From positions 62,001-126,000 of the forward strand of contig JAVBQF010000001.1 of the NCBI GenBank assembly GCA_031549195.1: a stretch of DNA of 64,000 bases. The letters run 5' to 3'. Shown one piece after another: positions 1 to 8,566 of this stretch (positions within the stretch are counted from its first letter, which is position 1; each line of letters starts with the position of its first letter). Under the pieces are notes generated by a model. It was given only the letters and a program-made list of their open reading frames with translations. It was not told the origin of the DNA and did no database searches. The translations under genes and the position numbers were made by a program. Origin of the DNA: JAVBQF01 sp031549195 (lineage in GTDB: Bacteria > Bacillota_I > Bacilli_A > RF39 > UBA660).

Positions 1-1400
1 CTAGTAGACGGCAAGAAAGCTTCTAATTCATATGCACATACTCTTATTCCCTCTAATAGGTTAAATAAAACTGTTTCAAGGCGGTCTTTTTCATTTTCAT
101 CTTTTGCTAAAACCCACGGTGTTGTTTCATCTATATATTTATTACAACGTCTTAGTACATTAAATATGTTTTCTAGTGCTTCTCCTATATCAAGTCTTTC
201 AATTGAATCTTCTACTTTTTTATCTACTTCATTTATTTCATTAAGTAATTCTGAATCAAAATTACCGTTTACTTGCTTGTTAGATACTTTACCATCAAAA
301 TATTTATTAGCCATTGATATTGTTCTATTGACTAAATTGCCAAGTGTATTAGCTAAATCAGCATTTGTCCTATTAATTAATGCTATTTCTGAAAAGTTAC
401 CGTCATTTCCAAATGGAACCTCTCTTAAAACAAAATATCTTACCGCATCTACACCATAATCTTCTATGTATTCTCTTGGATCCTTATAGTTTCCTGATGA
501 TTTTGATATCTTTCCGCCATCGATTATTAACCATCCATGTCCATATACTTGTTTTGGTAAAGGAAGATCAAGTGCCATTAATAAAATCGGCCATATAATA
601 GTATGAAATCTTACAATTTCTTTTCCAACAAGCTGTAGATCTGCCGCCCAGTATTTTTTGAATAGTTCATCATTCTCTGATTCATACCCTAATGAGGTAA
701 TATAATTAGATAGAGCATCTATCCACACATAGATTACATGCTTTTCATCAAATGGAACGGGTATTCCCCATTTAAACGAAGTTCTAGATACACACAAATC
801 TTCTAATCCAGGTTTAATAAAATTATTTATCATTTCATTTTTTCTAGATATTGGTTGAATAAATTCTGGATTAGCTTTTATATGTTCAACTAATCTATTT
901 TGATATTTTGATAGTTTAAGAAAGTATGCTTCTTCTTTTACTACATGAACATCTCTTCCACAATCCGGACATTTTCCTTCTACAAGCTGATTTTCTGTCC
1001 AAAACGACTCGCATGGTGTGCAGTATTGGCCAGTATAATCTCCCTTATAAATGTCTCCCTGATCATACAGCTTTTGAAATATTTTCTGTACTGCTTTTTC
1101 GTGTATTTCATCTGTTGTTCTTATAAAATAATCATACGAAATGCCAAGGCTTTTCCATAGTTCTTTAGCATTTTCTACAATTTCATCTACGTACTGCTTG
1201 GGGTTTTTACCTGCTTCTTCTGCTTTTGTTTCAATTTTTTGACCATGCTCATCTGTTCCTGTCTGAAAGAAAACATCGTAACCTTTTATTCTTTTATACC
1301 TGGCAAGAGCATCTGCAATTATTGTTGTATAGCAATGCCCAATATGAAAGTTTGCGCTTGGATAATATATTGGTGTAGTTATATAATATTTTTTATTCAT
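1..1400 (-). CDS. metG: Methionyl-tRNA synthetase (partial, C-terminus beyond the window edge)
   Basis: Charges tRNA-Met with methionine in the cytosol. The N-terminus reads MNKKYYITTPIYYPSANFHI, followed by the class I HIGH signature (HIGHCYT). A four-cysteine zinc knuckle (CTPC, then CPDC) follows at about residues 128-148, and the KMSKS loop appears as KISKSSG near residue 300. The anticodon-binding helical domain has begun when the sequence ends at base 1. About 466 codons are present of a family that usually has 510-680, so the C-terminus is missing only because of the window edge. The ATG at 1400 follows GGAGGAGAG. A T-box leader upstream indicates control by uncharged tRNA-Met. Confidence 0.97.
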   Translation of the reverse strand, partial: MNKKYYITTPIYYPSANFHIGHCYTTIIADALARYKRIKGYDVFFQTGTDEHGQKIETKAEEAGKNPKQYVDEIVENAKELWKSLGISYDYFIRTTDEIHEKAVQKIFQKLYDQGDIYKGDYTGQYCTPCESFWTENQLVEGKCPDCGRDVHVVKEEAYFLKLSKYQNRLVEHIKANPEFIQPISRKNEMINNFIKPGLEDLCVSRTSFKWGIPVPFDEKHVIYVWIDALSNYITSLGYESENDELFKKYWAADLQLVGKEIVRFHTIIWPILLMALDLPLPKQVYGHGWLIIDGGKISKSSGNYKDPREYIEDYGVDAVRYFVLREVPFGNDGNFSEIALINRTNADLANTLGNLVNRTISMANKYFDGKVSNKQVNGNFDSELLNEINEVDKKVEDSIERLDIGEALENIFNVLRRCNKYIDETTPWVLAKDENEKDRLETVLFNLLEGIRVCAYELEAFLPST

Positions 1401-1574
1401 ATTCTCTCCTCCTATGTGTGGTTCCATAATCTACATTTTTAGTGATTATTTTTTCACTAATTTTATTTTAATTCCTAGCAGTATATTATATGACAATATA
1501 ATTTATAGTCATCTTTAATTTTTTATCGTTTAAACCTTATTCCTGTAAAACTCCCATAAAATCTACTACCTCCT
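1401..1574 (-). other. Untranslated stretch between the T-box terminator and metG, with a six-codon ORF
   Basis: This 174-base segment lies between the T-box terminator and metG. It begins with a perfect AGGAGG (1574-1569). An ATG at 1557 opens a six-codon ORF (MGVLQE) that stops at 1537. The remaining 136 bases to the metG start are AT-rich, with no further feature I can support. Confidence 0.4.
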
Positions 1575-1760
1575 AAAAAATAAAAACTATTATACTATAA
1601 GGACGTCTAAACGCGGTTCCACCTTATTTTATAATAGTTATTATACACTCTTTTGTTAACGCCAATACACGTCTTAATCTTTCCATTAAGAAGTTCAGGA
1701 ATCATTTTCAATGTCTTCTTATGCTTTCTTTCACCCTATCAAGCTCTCTTTTAATAAGAA
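1575..1760 (-). promoter_or_regulatory. T-box riboswitch (tRNA-Met specific) with terminator, upstream of metG
   Basis: Read on the minus strand, the T-box bulge AAGGTGGAACCGCG lies at 1625-1612, one base from the classic AGGGTGGNACCGCG. The specifier candidate is AUG at 1705-1703, followed by A and a few bases later by GAAC, which matches a methionine T-box. The two arms AACTATTATA (1639-1630) and TATAATAGTT (1594-1585) pair perfectly and run into a U-rich tract (1584-1575), forming the terminator. The CCTT after the bulge can pair with AAGG to form the competing antiterminator. Uncharged tRNA-Met should therefore allow metG transcription. Confidence 0.9.
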
Positions 1761-1820
1761 ATTACATATCTCTTTCCTTCAAAACATTTAAAATATAAAG
1801 GAATTATAGCATAGATTTCA

Positions 1821-2351
1821 TTATTCTTCAATATGTTTTCCTAAAAATTGAGCTGCTATTGTTACAACGTCCTCTTCACTATCTGTTATATCGTTATTAT
1901 CCAATATTATTACTAAGCCAACTGAATCACCATGTGAAACTATGGCTCTTATTACATAGCTGCACGATATTGTCTTAGTCTCTGATAATTCTAAATTGTT
2001 TTTGTATTTTTGAACAATAATATTTCTACTGTTTAAGCATTCTTCTAAATATTTACTAATGGATAAACCAATAAGTTCTTTTTTTTGTTTTCCAGCAACT
2101 GCTATTATACTGTCTCTATCTGTTACAATAACCGTTTTTTTAATAACATTAAAAATTGCATCAGTATATGGTTCTGCAATATCTATTAGACCACTCATTG
2201 ATGAAAACTTCTTTAAAGTTACCATATCCTTCTCTATAAAAATTTCAAGTGATGATCCATCCTTTATTTTGAGTGTTCTTCTAATCTCTTTTGGTATCAC
2301 AATTCTTCCGAGCTCATCTATTCTTCTAACAATTCCAGTTGATTCCACCAT
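1821..2351 (-). CDS. spoVT: Stage V sporulation protein T, AbrB/GAF transcriptional regulator
   Basis: A forespore transcription factor that tunes sigma-G-dependent genes and affects germination in Bacillus. Residues 1-50 form a swapped-hairpin AbrB domain with the characteristic GIVRRIDELGRIVIPKEIRR run. Residues of about 55-175 form a GAF-like sensor domain (VIVTDRDSIIAVAG, then IVSHGDSVGLVIIL). The length of 176 is essentially that of B. subtilis SpoVT (178). The gene sits beside mfd and pth as in Bacillus. A sporulation-type promoter candidate lies just upstream at 2376-2403. Its presence is one of several signs that the organism makes endospores. Confidence 0.93.
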   Translation of the reverse strand: MVESTGIVRRIDELGRIVIPKEIRRTLKIKDGSSLEIFIEKDMVTLKKFSSMSGLIDIAEPYTDAIFNVIKKTVIVTDRDSIIAVAGKQKKELIGLSISKYLEECLNSRNIIVQKYKNNLELSETKTISCSYVIRAIVSHGDSVGLVIILDNNDITDSEEDVVTIAAQFLGKHIEE

Positions 2352-2375
2352 TCATCCTCGCTTTCTCTATATGTT

Positions 2376-2403
2376 ATTTTTCCTCACAATCTTTTTCTTA
2401 TAC
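2376..2403 (-). promoter_or_regulatory. Candidate forespore (sigma-F/G-like) promoter of spoVT
   Basis: On the minus strand GTATA (2403-2399) is followed after 15 bases by GGAAAAAT (2383-2376), then the spoVT start 25 bases further on. The pair resembles the sigma-F/sigma-G family of promoters. The match to the -10 consensus is partial, so this is tentative. Sigma-G control of spoVT is known in B. subtilis. No good vegetative promoter is visible here. Confidence 0.35.
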
Positions 2404-2481
2404 CATCATTTTCAAAATAATTAACCTATAAGTAAATTATAATATCTTTATAGGGGGATTTCCTTTGGTAAATTTTACCAA

Positions 2482-2506
2482 TAAAAAAGACTTAACAATT
2501 TAAGTC
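2482..2506 (-). terminator. Rho-independent terminator after the coiled-coil gene
   Basis: Minus strand GACTTAA (2506-2500) and TTAAGTC (2495-2489) form a seven-pair stem with a four-base loop, followed by TTTTTTAT. It lies directly after the stop of the coiled-coil gene and insulates spoVT from that transcription unit. Confidence 0.8.
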
Positions 2507-2510
2507 TCAT

Positions 2511-3134
2511 TTATTCTACAGTTTGCTTATTTAATTCTAAATAACGTTTGAAGGATTCACTACACATATTTTTCAAGACATTATCCCTGAAAACAATTTC
2601 TTCTTTCATCCTTCTTATAATGACCTCTGTTAGTAATCCATCTATTCTACTTTTAATCCGTTCTTGCTCATTTTCATTATTTAATTTAAAGGTTCTTAAA
2701 ATTGCCGGTGTGAACAAAGTGCAAATATCTATTCTTAGTTGTGTTTCTAAGTAATCACTTAATTCTAAAGTTGTATTATCTATCACCTTATAATATTTAT
2801 TTATGTATTCTTCTTCAATTAAAATAGTTTTTTTATAGTTTTCAAAATACTCTTTTAATAACTTTTTTTTATCTTCAATTGCATCATTAACTATATTATT
2901 CAATTTCTTTTTTTGATTATCAATCAAGTCGCTCAACACTTGACTTTCAAAGTTCAAACTAATTTCTCGGAACAAATTATTTAAAAACTTACTAACTTTA
3001 TTTATCTCTAAAATTACACAATTATCTGTAGTTTGCTTTAATGCTTCTAAATTTCTATTGATTTCAAGATTTAAGCTGTTTTCAAATATTTCTTTGTTTT
3101 TTTCAAGAAACATTTTAGTTATATCTGTATCCAT
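2511..3134 (-). CDS. Unknown coiled-coil protein between mfd and spoVT
   Basis: I do not recognise this protein (207 residues from the chosen start). It is soluble, highly charged and predicted mostly helical. There are long Lys/Glu/Asn-rich stretches at about residues 10-115 (for example NNIVNDAIEDKKKLLKEY) that should form coiled coil. No signal peptide, membrane segment or catalytic motif is visible. I prefer the ATG at 3134 over the one at 3143, because AGGA is only three bases from the upstream ATG but properly spaced from the second. It follows mfd closely (44 bases) and is closed by its own terminator, so it may be read with mfd. Any function is unknown. Confidence 0.7.
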   Translation of the reverse strand: MDTDITKMFLEKNKEIFENSLNLEINRNLEALKQTTDNCVILEINKVSKFLNNLFREISLNFESQVLSDLIDNQKKKLNNIVNDAIEDKKKLLKEYFENYKKTILIEEEYINKYYKVIDNTTLELSDYLETQLRIDICTLFTPAILRTFKLNNENEQERIKSRIDGLLTEVIIRRMKEEIVFRDNVLKNMCSESFKRYLELNKQTVE

Positions 3135-3178
3135 ATTTATCATTTCCTATCATATTGATAGTAACAAATATAGAAATA

Positions 3179-6100
3179 CTAGTCAAGTATCTCAATTTTT
3201 CCTAGTAATTCTAACAAATAATATAAGTAGTGTTTTTCTAGTTTAATTGTATCTATTATTACTACTAAACACTTGTTTTTTTGCGCAAACCTAAACATAT
3301 TAGAAATTTTATATGCATCTATAAAGAGCTTTTCACCATTAATTTTTAATGTCATTTCTGGATTAAAAATTACTTCAACATAGTTCCTTGTTTCATTAAC
3401 TTTTATAACGCTTAGTTTTTTAGCTAATTTTTCAAACCATTCTTCATGCATATATAGTAATACTTTTTCTGATAGTTTGCCAAATCTATCTTCAAGTTCA
3501 GATTTAATTTCTACAAGTTTTTCGTATGTGTCAATAGTGTTAATTTTCTTATGAATTTCTATCTTTAAATCTGCTTCTTCTACATATTCATCCCCAATAT
3601 GTGTTTCTACGTCAATTAATGGTTTTTCTTCTTCTCTATCTTCTTCAATATCTTCACCCTTGATTCTCCTTACTTCCTCGTCAAGAATTTTTAAGTATAA
3701 TTCTATTCCAACATTATCAATAAATCCAGCTTGTTCACTTCCTAGCAGATCTCCTGCTCCCCTTATTGATAAGTCTCTTGTTGCTATTGAAAAACCACTT
3801 CCAAGTTCTGTAAATTCTTTTATTACATTTAATCTTTTAATTGCTGATTCTGTTAAAATTCTGTTTTTTGAGTACATTAAGTAGGCATAAGCAATTTTGT
3901 CACTTCTTCCAACTCTTCCTCTTATTTGATATAACTGACTTAACCCATAATGATCAGCATCCAAAATAATAAGTGTATTTACATTTGGTATGTCAATGCC
4001 CGTCTCAATTATTGTTGTACACACTAAAACATCATATTTATGGTTTATGAAATCAAGCATTCTATTTTCTAATTCTGTTTTATTCATTTGTCCATGTGCG
4101 TATATTACTCTTGCTTCAGGAACGAGCTGCGAAATGTGATTCATCTTAGCTTCTATTCTTTCAACACTATTATAGAGTAAAAACACTTGCCCGCTGCGTG
4201 ATAGTTCTTTATATATTGCATCTTTAATTAAAACATCATTTTCTTCTATAACATAAGTCTGAACCGGATATCTGTTTACTGGTGGTGTCTCTATTAAAGA
4301 AAGACTTCGAATGCCCGCTAGTGACATTTGTAGCGTTCTTGGTATTGGTGTTGCTGTCAGTGTTAAAACATCAACATTTTCTTTGTATTCTTTTATTCTC
4401 TCTTTGTGAGTTACACCAAATCTCTGCTCTTCATCAATAATTAATAATCCTAAGTTTTTAGGTTTTATATCATTGCTCAAAATTCTGTGTGTTCCAAATA
4501 CTATATCTACTTTCCCTTCCTTTAAGTCTTCTATTACCTTCTTTGTTTCTTTTATAGACGTAAATCTATTAAGTACTGCAATGTTTACAGGAAAGTTTTG
4601 AAATCTAATTTTAGCATTTTCAAACTGCTGACTAGAAAGAATGGTTGTTGGACAAAGATATAAAACTTGTTTTCCATCATTTACGGCTTTAAACATTGCT
4701 CTAAACGCTACCTCAGTTTTGCCATACCCAACATCCCCACATAGTAATCTGTCCATTGGTCTTACCGATTCCATATCTTGCTTTATTTGGCTAATGGCTA
4801 TGACTTGGTCCTTTGTTGGTTCATAGTGAAATTCATTTTCAAACATTATTTGTAGTTCATTGTCTTTAGTAAATGCAAAACCTTTTTGAGATTCTCTTAT
4901 TGCGTACAATGCTATTAACTTTTCAGCTATATCTTTGACCTTGTTTTTAATTCTTAACTTGGTCTTTTGCCATTCTACTCCACCAAGCCTCGTGACTTTT
5001 GGAGCACTGCCTTCTTTTCCGTTATACTTACTAATATAATCTATTTTTTCAACTGGTATATATAATTTATCTTTTCCTAAATATAATATTTCTAAATAGT
5101 CTTTTACAAGGTTTCCTTTATTTAGCGTTTTTATTCCATTATATATACCTATACCATGTATATTATGGACTATGAAGTCACCTATTTCTAGGTTTTTAAG
5201 ATTTTTAATCTTCGATGTGTATTTGAAATTTGTTTTGTATTTGCTTTTATTTATTTGAACATTAAAAAGCTCTTTATCAGTTAGTATTATATAATCTTTA
5301 TAAATGTATCCTTTATTTAAAGACTTATTTATTATGTTTACCTTATTTTTATAAATATTATTCTCGTTTGTCATAATGTATTCGGTATCTAAACATTTTA
5401 TAAAATTTTTAATTTGGTATTCTTTCAAATAAATTAGTACTGTTTTCCCTAAATAAATATTGTCCTTAAGGAATGTGTTTATTACTTCTATATCTTCATG
5501 AAAGCTTTTTATTTCCTTAATATCAAATGACTCTATGTCCTTTTTACTTCCTTCTTTATCAACATTATCAATTGTATTATAGTATATAATATTCTCTTCG
5601 TTCATGTCCTCCAATTTAAACATGTACTCTGCTTTAAAATCTTTATCTTTCTGTGAATTATATTCAAACATTTCATCCGTTAGTTTTAAGTAGCTAGATT
5701 TAAGTTGAGTATAATTTTTAAATATTGTTATGTGTGATTTCATATAGCCTGACAAATTTACTACTTTATCAGATAGTGTTTTAATATACTTGTGTTCATT
5801 TATAATAACATCTTCTTTTTTATCTAATATAATTTCACTATTTGGCCTAATAGTAATTTCTTTTATTTCTTCAATTGAAGCTTGTGTTTCTTCATCAAAA
5901 TATCGAATAGATTCTATTTCGTCACCAAAAAATTCAATTCTAACCGGATGTGTTTCTCCAATTGGAAATATATCAATAATAAATCCTCTTATTGCTATTT
6001 CCCCAGTTTTAGATACAATACTTTCTCTTGTATAGCCAGTATGTGTTAATTCCTTTATTATTTTTTCCCTTTTATACTCCTTGCTTGTAACCAAATGAAT

Positions 6101-6478
6101 AATACTTTCCATATATAATTGCTTTGTTGGAAGATATCTTAAATATCCATTTAAATGTGTCACAACTATTACAGGCTCTGCTTTGCATAGTTGATTTAAT
6201 GTTTCCAATCTTGTTATTTTTAAATCAGGACTTATCGCAACTGCTTCACTAGTTAGAAAATCATCCATTGGAAATAAATATGCGTTTTCTGTATATGAAT
6301 TAAGTGATGATAAAAGCATATTAGCTTCGAATAAAGTAGATGTTACAATTAAAATACTTTCTTTTTTTGCCTCTAGCATTTTTGAAATATATAAACAAAA
6401 AAATTCATCAGTCATTCCAACTAGACTCATGATTTTCTTACTATTATTAAAATTAAAATATTGATTGAATATATTCAT
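3179..6478 (-). CDS. mfd: Transcription-repair coupling factor
   Basis: A DNA translocase that removes RNA polymerase stalled at lesions and recruits the UvrAB repair complex. The 1099 residues are slightly short of the usual 1150-1180. An N-terminal UvrB-homology module comes first. The CarD-like RNA-polymerase-interaction domain lies near residue 440 (NLEIGDFIVHNIHGIGIYNG). The RecG-like translocase follows, with Walker A GDVGYGKTEV, the DEEQRFG motif II and GRVGRSD motif VI. The C-terminal regulatory domain has LEDRFGKL. The ATG at 6478 has GGTGAT upstream and lies 11 bases after pth, so the genes are co-transcribed. Confidence 0.97.
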   Translation of the reverse strand: MNIFNQYFNFNNSKKIMSLVGMTDEFFCLYISKMLEAKKESILIVTSTLFEANMLLSSLNSYTENAYLFPMDDFLTSEAVAISPDLKITRLETLNQLCKAEPVIVVTHLNGYLRYLPTKQLYMESIIHLVTSKEYKREKIIKELTHTGYTRESIVSKTGEIAIRGFIIDIFPIGETHPVRIEFFGDEIESIRYFDEETQASIEEIKEITIRPNSEIILDKKEDVIINEHKYIKTLSDKVVNLSGYMKSHITIFKNYTQLKSSYLKLTDEMFEYNSQKDKDFKAEYMFKLEDMNEENIIYYNTIDNVDKEGSKKDIESFDIKEIKSFHEDIEVINTFLKDNIYLGKTVLIYLKEYQIKNFIKCLDTEYIMTNENNIYKNKVNIINKSLNKGYIYKDYIILTDKELFNVQINKSKYKTNFKYTSKIKNLKNLEIGDFIVHNIHGIGIYNGIKTLNKGNLVKDYLEILYLGKDKLYIPVEKIDYISKYNGKEGSAPKVTRLGGVEWQKTKLRIKNKVKDIAEKLIALYAIRESQKGFAFTKDNELQIMFENEFHYEPTKDQVIAISQIKQDMESVRPMDRLLCGDVGYGKTEVAFRAMFKAVNDGKQVLYLCPTTILSSQQFENAKIRFQNFPVNIAVLNRFTSIKETKKVIEDLKEGKVDIVFGTHRILSNDIKPKNLGLLIIDEEQRFGVTHKERIKEYKENVDVLTLTATPIPRTLQMSLAGIRSLSLIETPPVNRYPVQTYVIEENDVLIKDAIYKELSRSGQVFLLYNSVERIEAKMNHISQLVPEARVIYAHGQMNKTELENRMLDFINHKYDVLVCTTIIETGIDIPNVNTLIILDADHYGLSQLYQIRGRVGRSDKIAYAYLMYSKNRILTESAIKRLNVIKEFTELGSGFSIATRDLSIRGAGDLLGSEQAGFIDNVGIELYLKILDEEVRRIKGEDIEEDREEEKPLIDVETHIGDEYVEEADLKIEIHKKINTIDTYEKLVEIKSELEDRFGKLSEKVLLYMHEEWFEKLAKKLSVIKVNETRNYVEVIFNPEMTLKINGEKLFIDAYKISNMFRFAQKNKCLVVIIDTIKLEKHYLYYLLELLGKIEILD

Positions 6479-6489
6479 ATATCACCAAC

Positions 6490-7050
6490 TTATTTATGAT
6501 TGTATTTTGCCATTAATTCGTCAAAGGTTAACTTCATAAAATCATCTATGAGATTACTAATCGTTTCAGACATAGTTTCTAGTGTATCTTTTTCTTCCTT
6601 ATTAAACTTTCCAAGTACATAATCTTTAGTATCAATACACTTATTATTTGATATTCCTATCTTAAGTCTTTTATAATCCTTGGTATTTAAATGAAGTTCA
6701 ATGTTTTTAAGGCCATTATGTCCTGCGCTGCCACCCGTTGGCCTCAATTTATAAGTGCCAAACGATAAGTCAAGATCATCATTAATTATAAGGATATCAT
6801 CACTTTCTATTTTAAAAAAGTCAATATATTTCCTAATGACCTCGCCAGAGAGATTAATAAATGATTCTGGCTTTAATAATATGGCCTTTTCTCCATTGAT
6901 GATTATATCCTTATATTTACCATTAAATTTAGTTTTATCAATTCTTTCGTTGTACTTTTTTGCATAGGCATCGATAAATATAAAACCCATATTATGTCTT
7001 GTATTCTCATATTCCTTACCAGGGTTTCCAAGTCCTACAATTAATTTCAT
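6490..7050 (-). CDS. pth: Peptidyl-tRNA hydrolase
   Basis: Cleaves peptidyl-tRNA released from stalled ribosomes and so recycles the tRNA. The 186-residue protein starts MKLIVGLGNPGKEYENTRHN, the family signature with the catalytic His in TRHNMGF. Later conserved segments are INDDLDLSFG, containing the catalytic Asp, and GGSAGHNGLKNI. The length matches the family. AGGAGG lies five bases before the ATG. It sits upstream of mfd in the same operon, as in Bacillus. Confidence 0.97.
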   Translation of the reverse strand: MKLIVGLGNPGKEYENTRHNMGFIFIDAYAKKYNERIDKTKFNGKYKDIIINGEKAILLKPESFINLSGEVIRKYIDFFKIESDDILIINDDLDLSFGTYKLRPTGGSAGHNGLKNIELHLNTKDYKRLKIGISNNKCIDTKDYVLGKFNKEEKDTLETMSETISNLIDDFMKLTFDELMAKYNHK

Positions 7051-7059
7051 GCCGGCCTC

Positions 7060-7782
7060 CTATTCATTAAAATACTTAATAACAGCATCTGTATATGTAC
7101 CATCTTCATTATGCGCAAGCAATGGCGGCAATACCTTTAATCCTGTATTTCCGTTTTTTCTTCCTTCTATTAAAAACATGTTAGATTCTGCATCCTTTTT
7201 TGGATGAATAAAACAAATTCTCTTGGGTTCAATGTTATTTTTTTTGAAGGCATCAACAACTTCAATTAGTCTCTCCGTTCTATTTACCATCGCAAAATAG
7301 CCATTGTTTTTTAAATACTTTCTTGCAAGTTGTAATATTTCATCGAGTGTAATCGCGACTTCATGCCTTGCAATCGTTTTTTGAACTAGCTCATTTGTCT
7401 TAGATAATTCATTTAACTTAAAATAAGGCGGATTCGTTAAAATCAAGTCAAAATACTCTTGATCAAAATATTTATCCATATTTTTCATATCATCATTTAT
7501 TAAATTGATTTTATTTTCTAACTCATTTAGTTGTAATGATTCTTTTGCCAATTCAAAAATTTCTTTTTGAATTTCTATCCCATATATTTCTGCCTCAGTT
7601 TTTGTTTGCAATATTAGAGGTATTGGAGCGTTTCCTGTGCCAAGATCTAGGATTCTTCTTGTACTTTTATTAATTGTCACAAAATTAGGAAGTAGTACTG
7701 AATCTAATGAGAAACTAAACCATTCTGAATTTTGTACTATCTTTAAGTTTGTATATCCTAGTAAATCGTTAATTACTTTCAT
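7060..7782 (-). CDS. YabB/TrmN6-type SAM-dependent N6-adenine methyltransferase
   Basis: Class I methyltransferase, probably modifying adenine in tRNA (the E. coli relative TrmN6 acts on A37 of tRNA1-Val). The SAM-binding motif I is ILDLGTGNAPIPLIL near residues 45-59. The N6-amino-methyltransferase catalytic motif NPPY is in LILTNPPYFKL near residues 113-123. The length of 240 is typical. The start overlaps the end of ricT by 14 bases, as expected for translational coupling. In B. subtilis yabB occupies the same neighbourhood. The exact substrate is inferred from the family. Confidence 0.9.
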   Translation of the reverse strand: MKVINDLLGYTNLKIVQNSEWFSFSLDSVLLPNFVTINKSTRRILDLGTGNAPIPLILQTKTEAEIYGIEIQKEIFELAKESLQLNELENKINLINDDMKNMDKYFDQEYFDLILTNPPYFKLNELSKTNELVQKTIARHEVAITLDEILQLARKYLKNNGYFAMVNRTERLIEVVDAFKKNNIEPKRICFIHPKKDAESNMFLIEGRKNGNTGLKVLPPLLAHNEDGTYTDAVIKYFNE

Positions 7783-8566
7783 TCTTATTACTTTCTAATT
7801 CAACAAAGGTTCTATCTTGAGTTTCTATTGTGAATGTTTGTTTGAAAATGTTGTGAGATATGACTTTTCCTTGAATGTTTTCTCTTTTAATAATTGTACC
7901 AAGTGGTGGTAGCATTCTCTTTAATTCAGAGTATTGTTCATCTTCATATTTTAAGCAGCACAATAATCTTCCACATATTCCATTAATCTTTGTTGGATTA
8001 AGAGAAATGTATTGATTTTTTGCCATGTTAATTGAAACACTGTTAAAGTCATTAAGAAAGGTGCTGCAACAAAGAAATCGCCCACATGGTCCTAGTCCTC
8101 CTATCTCCTTTGCTTTATCCCTTACTCCTATTTGTCTTAACTCAATCCTAGTTTTATACATTGCTGCTAATTTTTTTGCTAACTCTCTAAAATCAACTCT
8201 TTCGTCTGCAAGAAAATTAAAAAGCAACTGATTTTTATCAAAGGTGAAAGAGGCATCTATAAAATTCATATCTAATTTCAAATTCTTAGCTATCTTTTTC
8301 GCTTCTTCTAATGCTTTATCACTTGTTTTTTTATTTTCTGCTTGTTTTTTTGTATCTTCTTCAGTTGCAATCCTTAATACATTCTTCAAAGGATATATTA
8401 ACTTTTCTTCGGCCATATCTACAATTTCTGTTACTGCAACACCAAATTGAAGGCCTTTTTCTGTCTCGACTATTACTCTATCACCTTTTTTGCAATCAAT
8501 ATTATTGGTAGAAAAATAATAAAGTCTATTTGAATTGCTAAAATTTATACCTACTACTTTATACAT
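7769..8566 (-). CDS. ricT: PSP1-domain protein RicT (YaaT)
   Basis: Member of the RicA-RicF-RicT complex, which in B. subtilis binds iron-sulfur clusters, promotes RNase Y-dependent mRNA maturation and influences sporulation and competence. The PSP1 core is at about residues 60-200. It carries the hallmark cysteines in CGRFLCC and GICGRLLCCLKYEDE. Length 265 compares with 275 in B. subtilis. GGGGAGG precedes the ATG, and the start overlaps the holB stop. RicA and RicF are not in this window. Confidence 0.93.
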   Translation of the reverse strand: MYKVVGINFSNSNRLYYFSTNNIDCKKGDRVIVETEKGLQFGVAVTEIVDMAEEKLIYPLKNVLRIATEEDTKKQAENKKTSDKALEEAKKIAKNLKLDMNFIDASFTFDKNQLLFNFLADERVDFRELAKKLAAMYKTRIELRQIGVRDKAKEIGGLGPCGRFLCCSTFLNDFNSVSINMAKNQYISLNPTKINGICGRLLCCLKYEDEQYSELKRMLPPLGTIIKRENIQGKVISHNIFKQTFTIETQDRTFVELESNKNESN

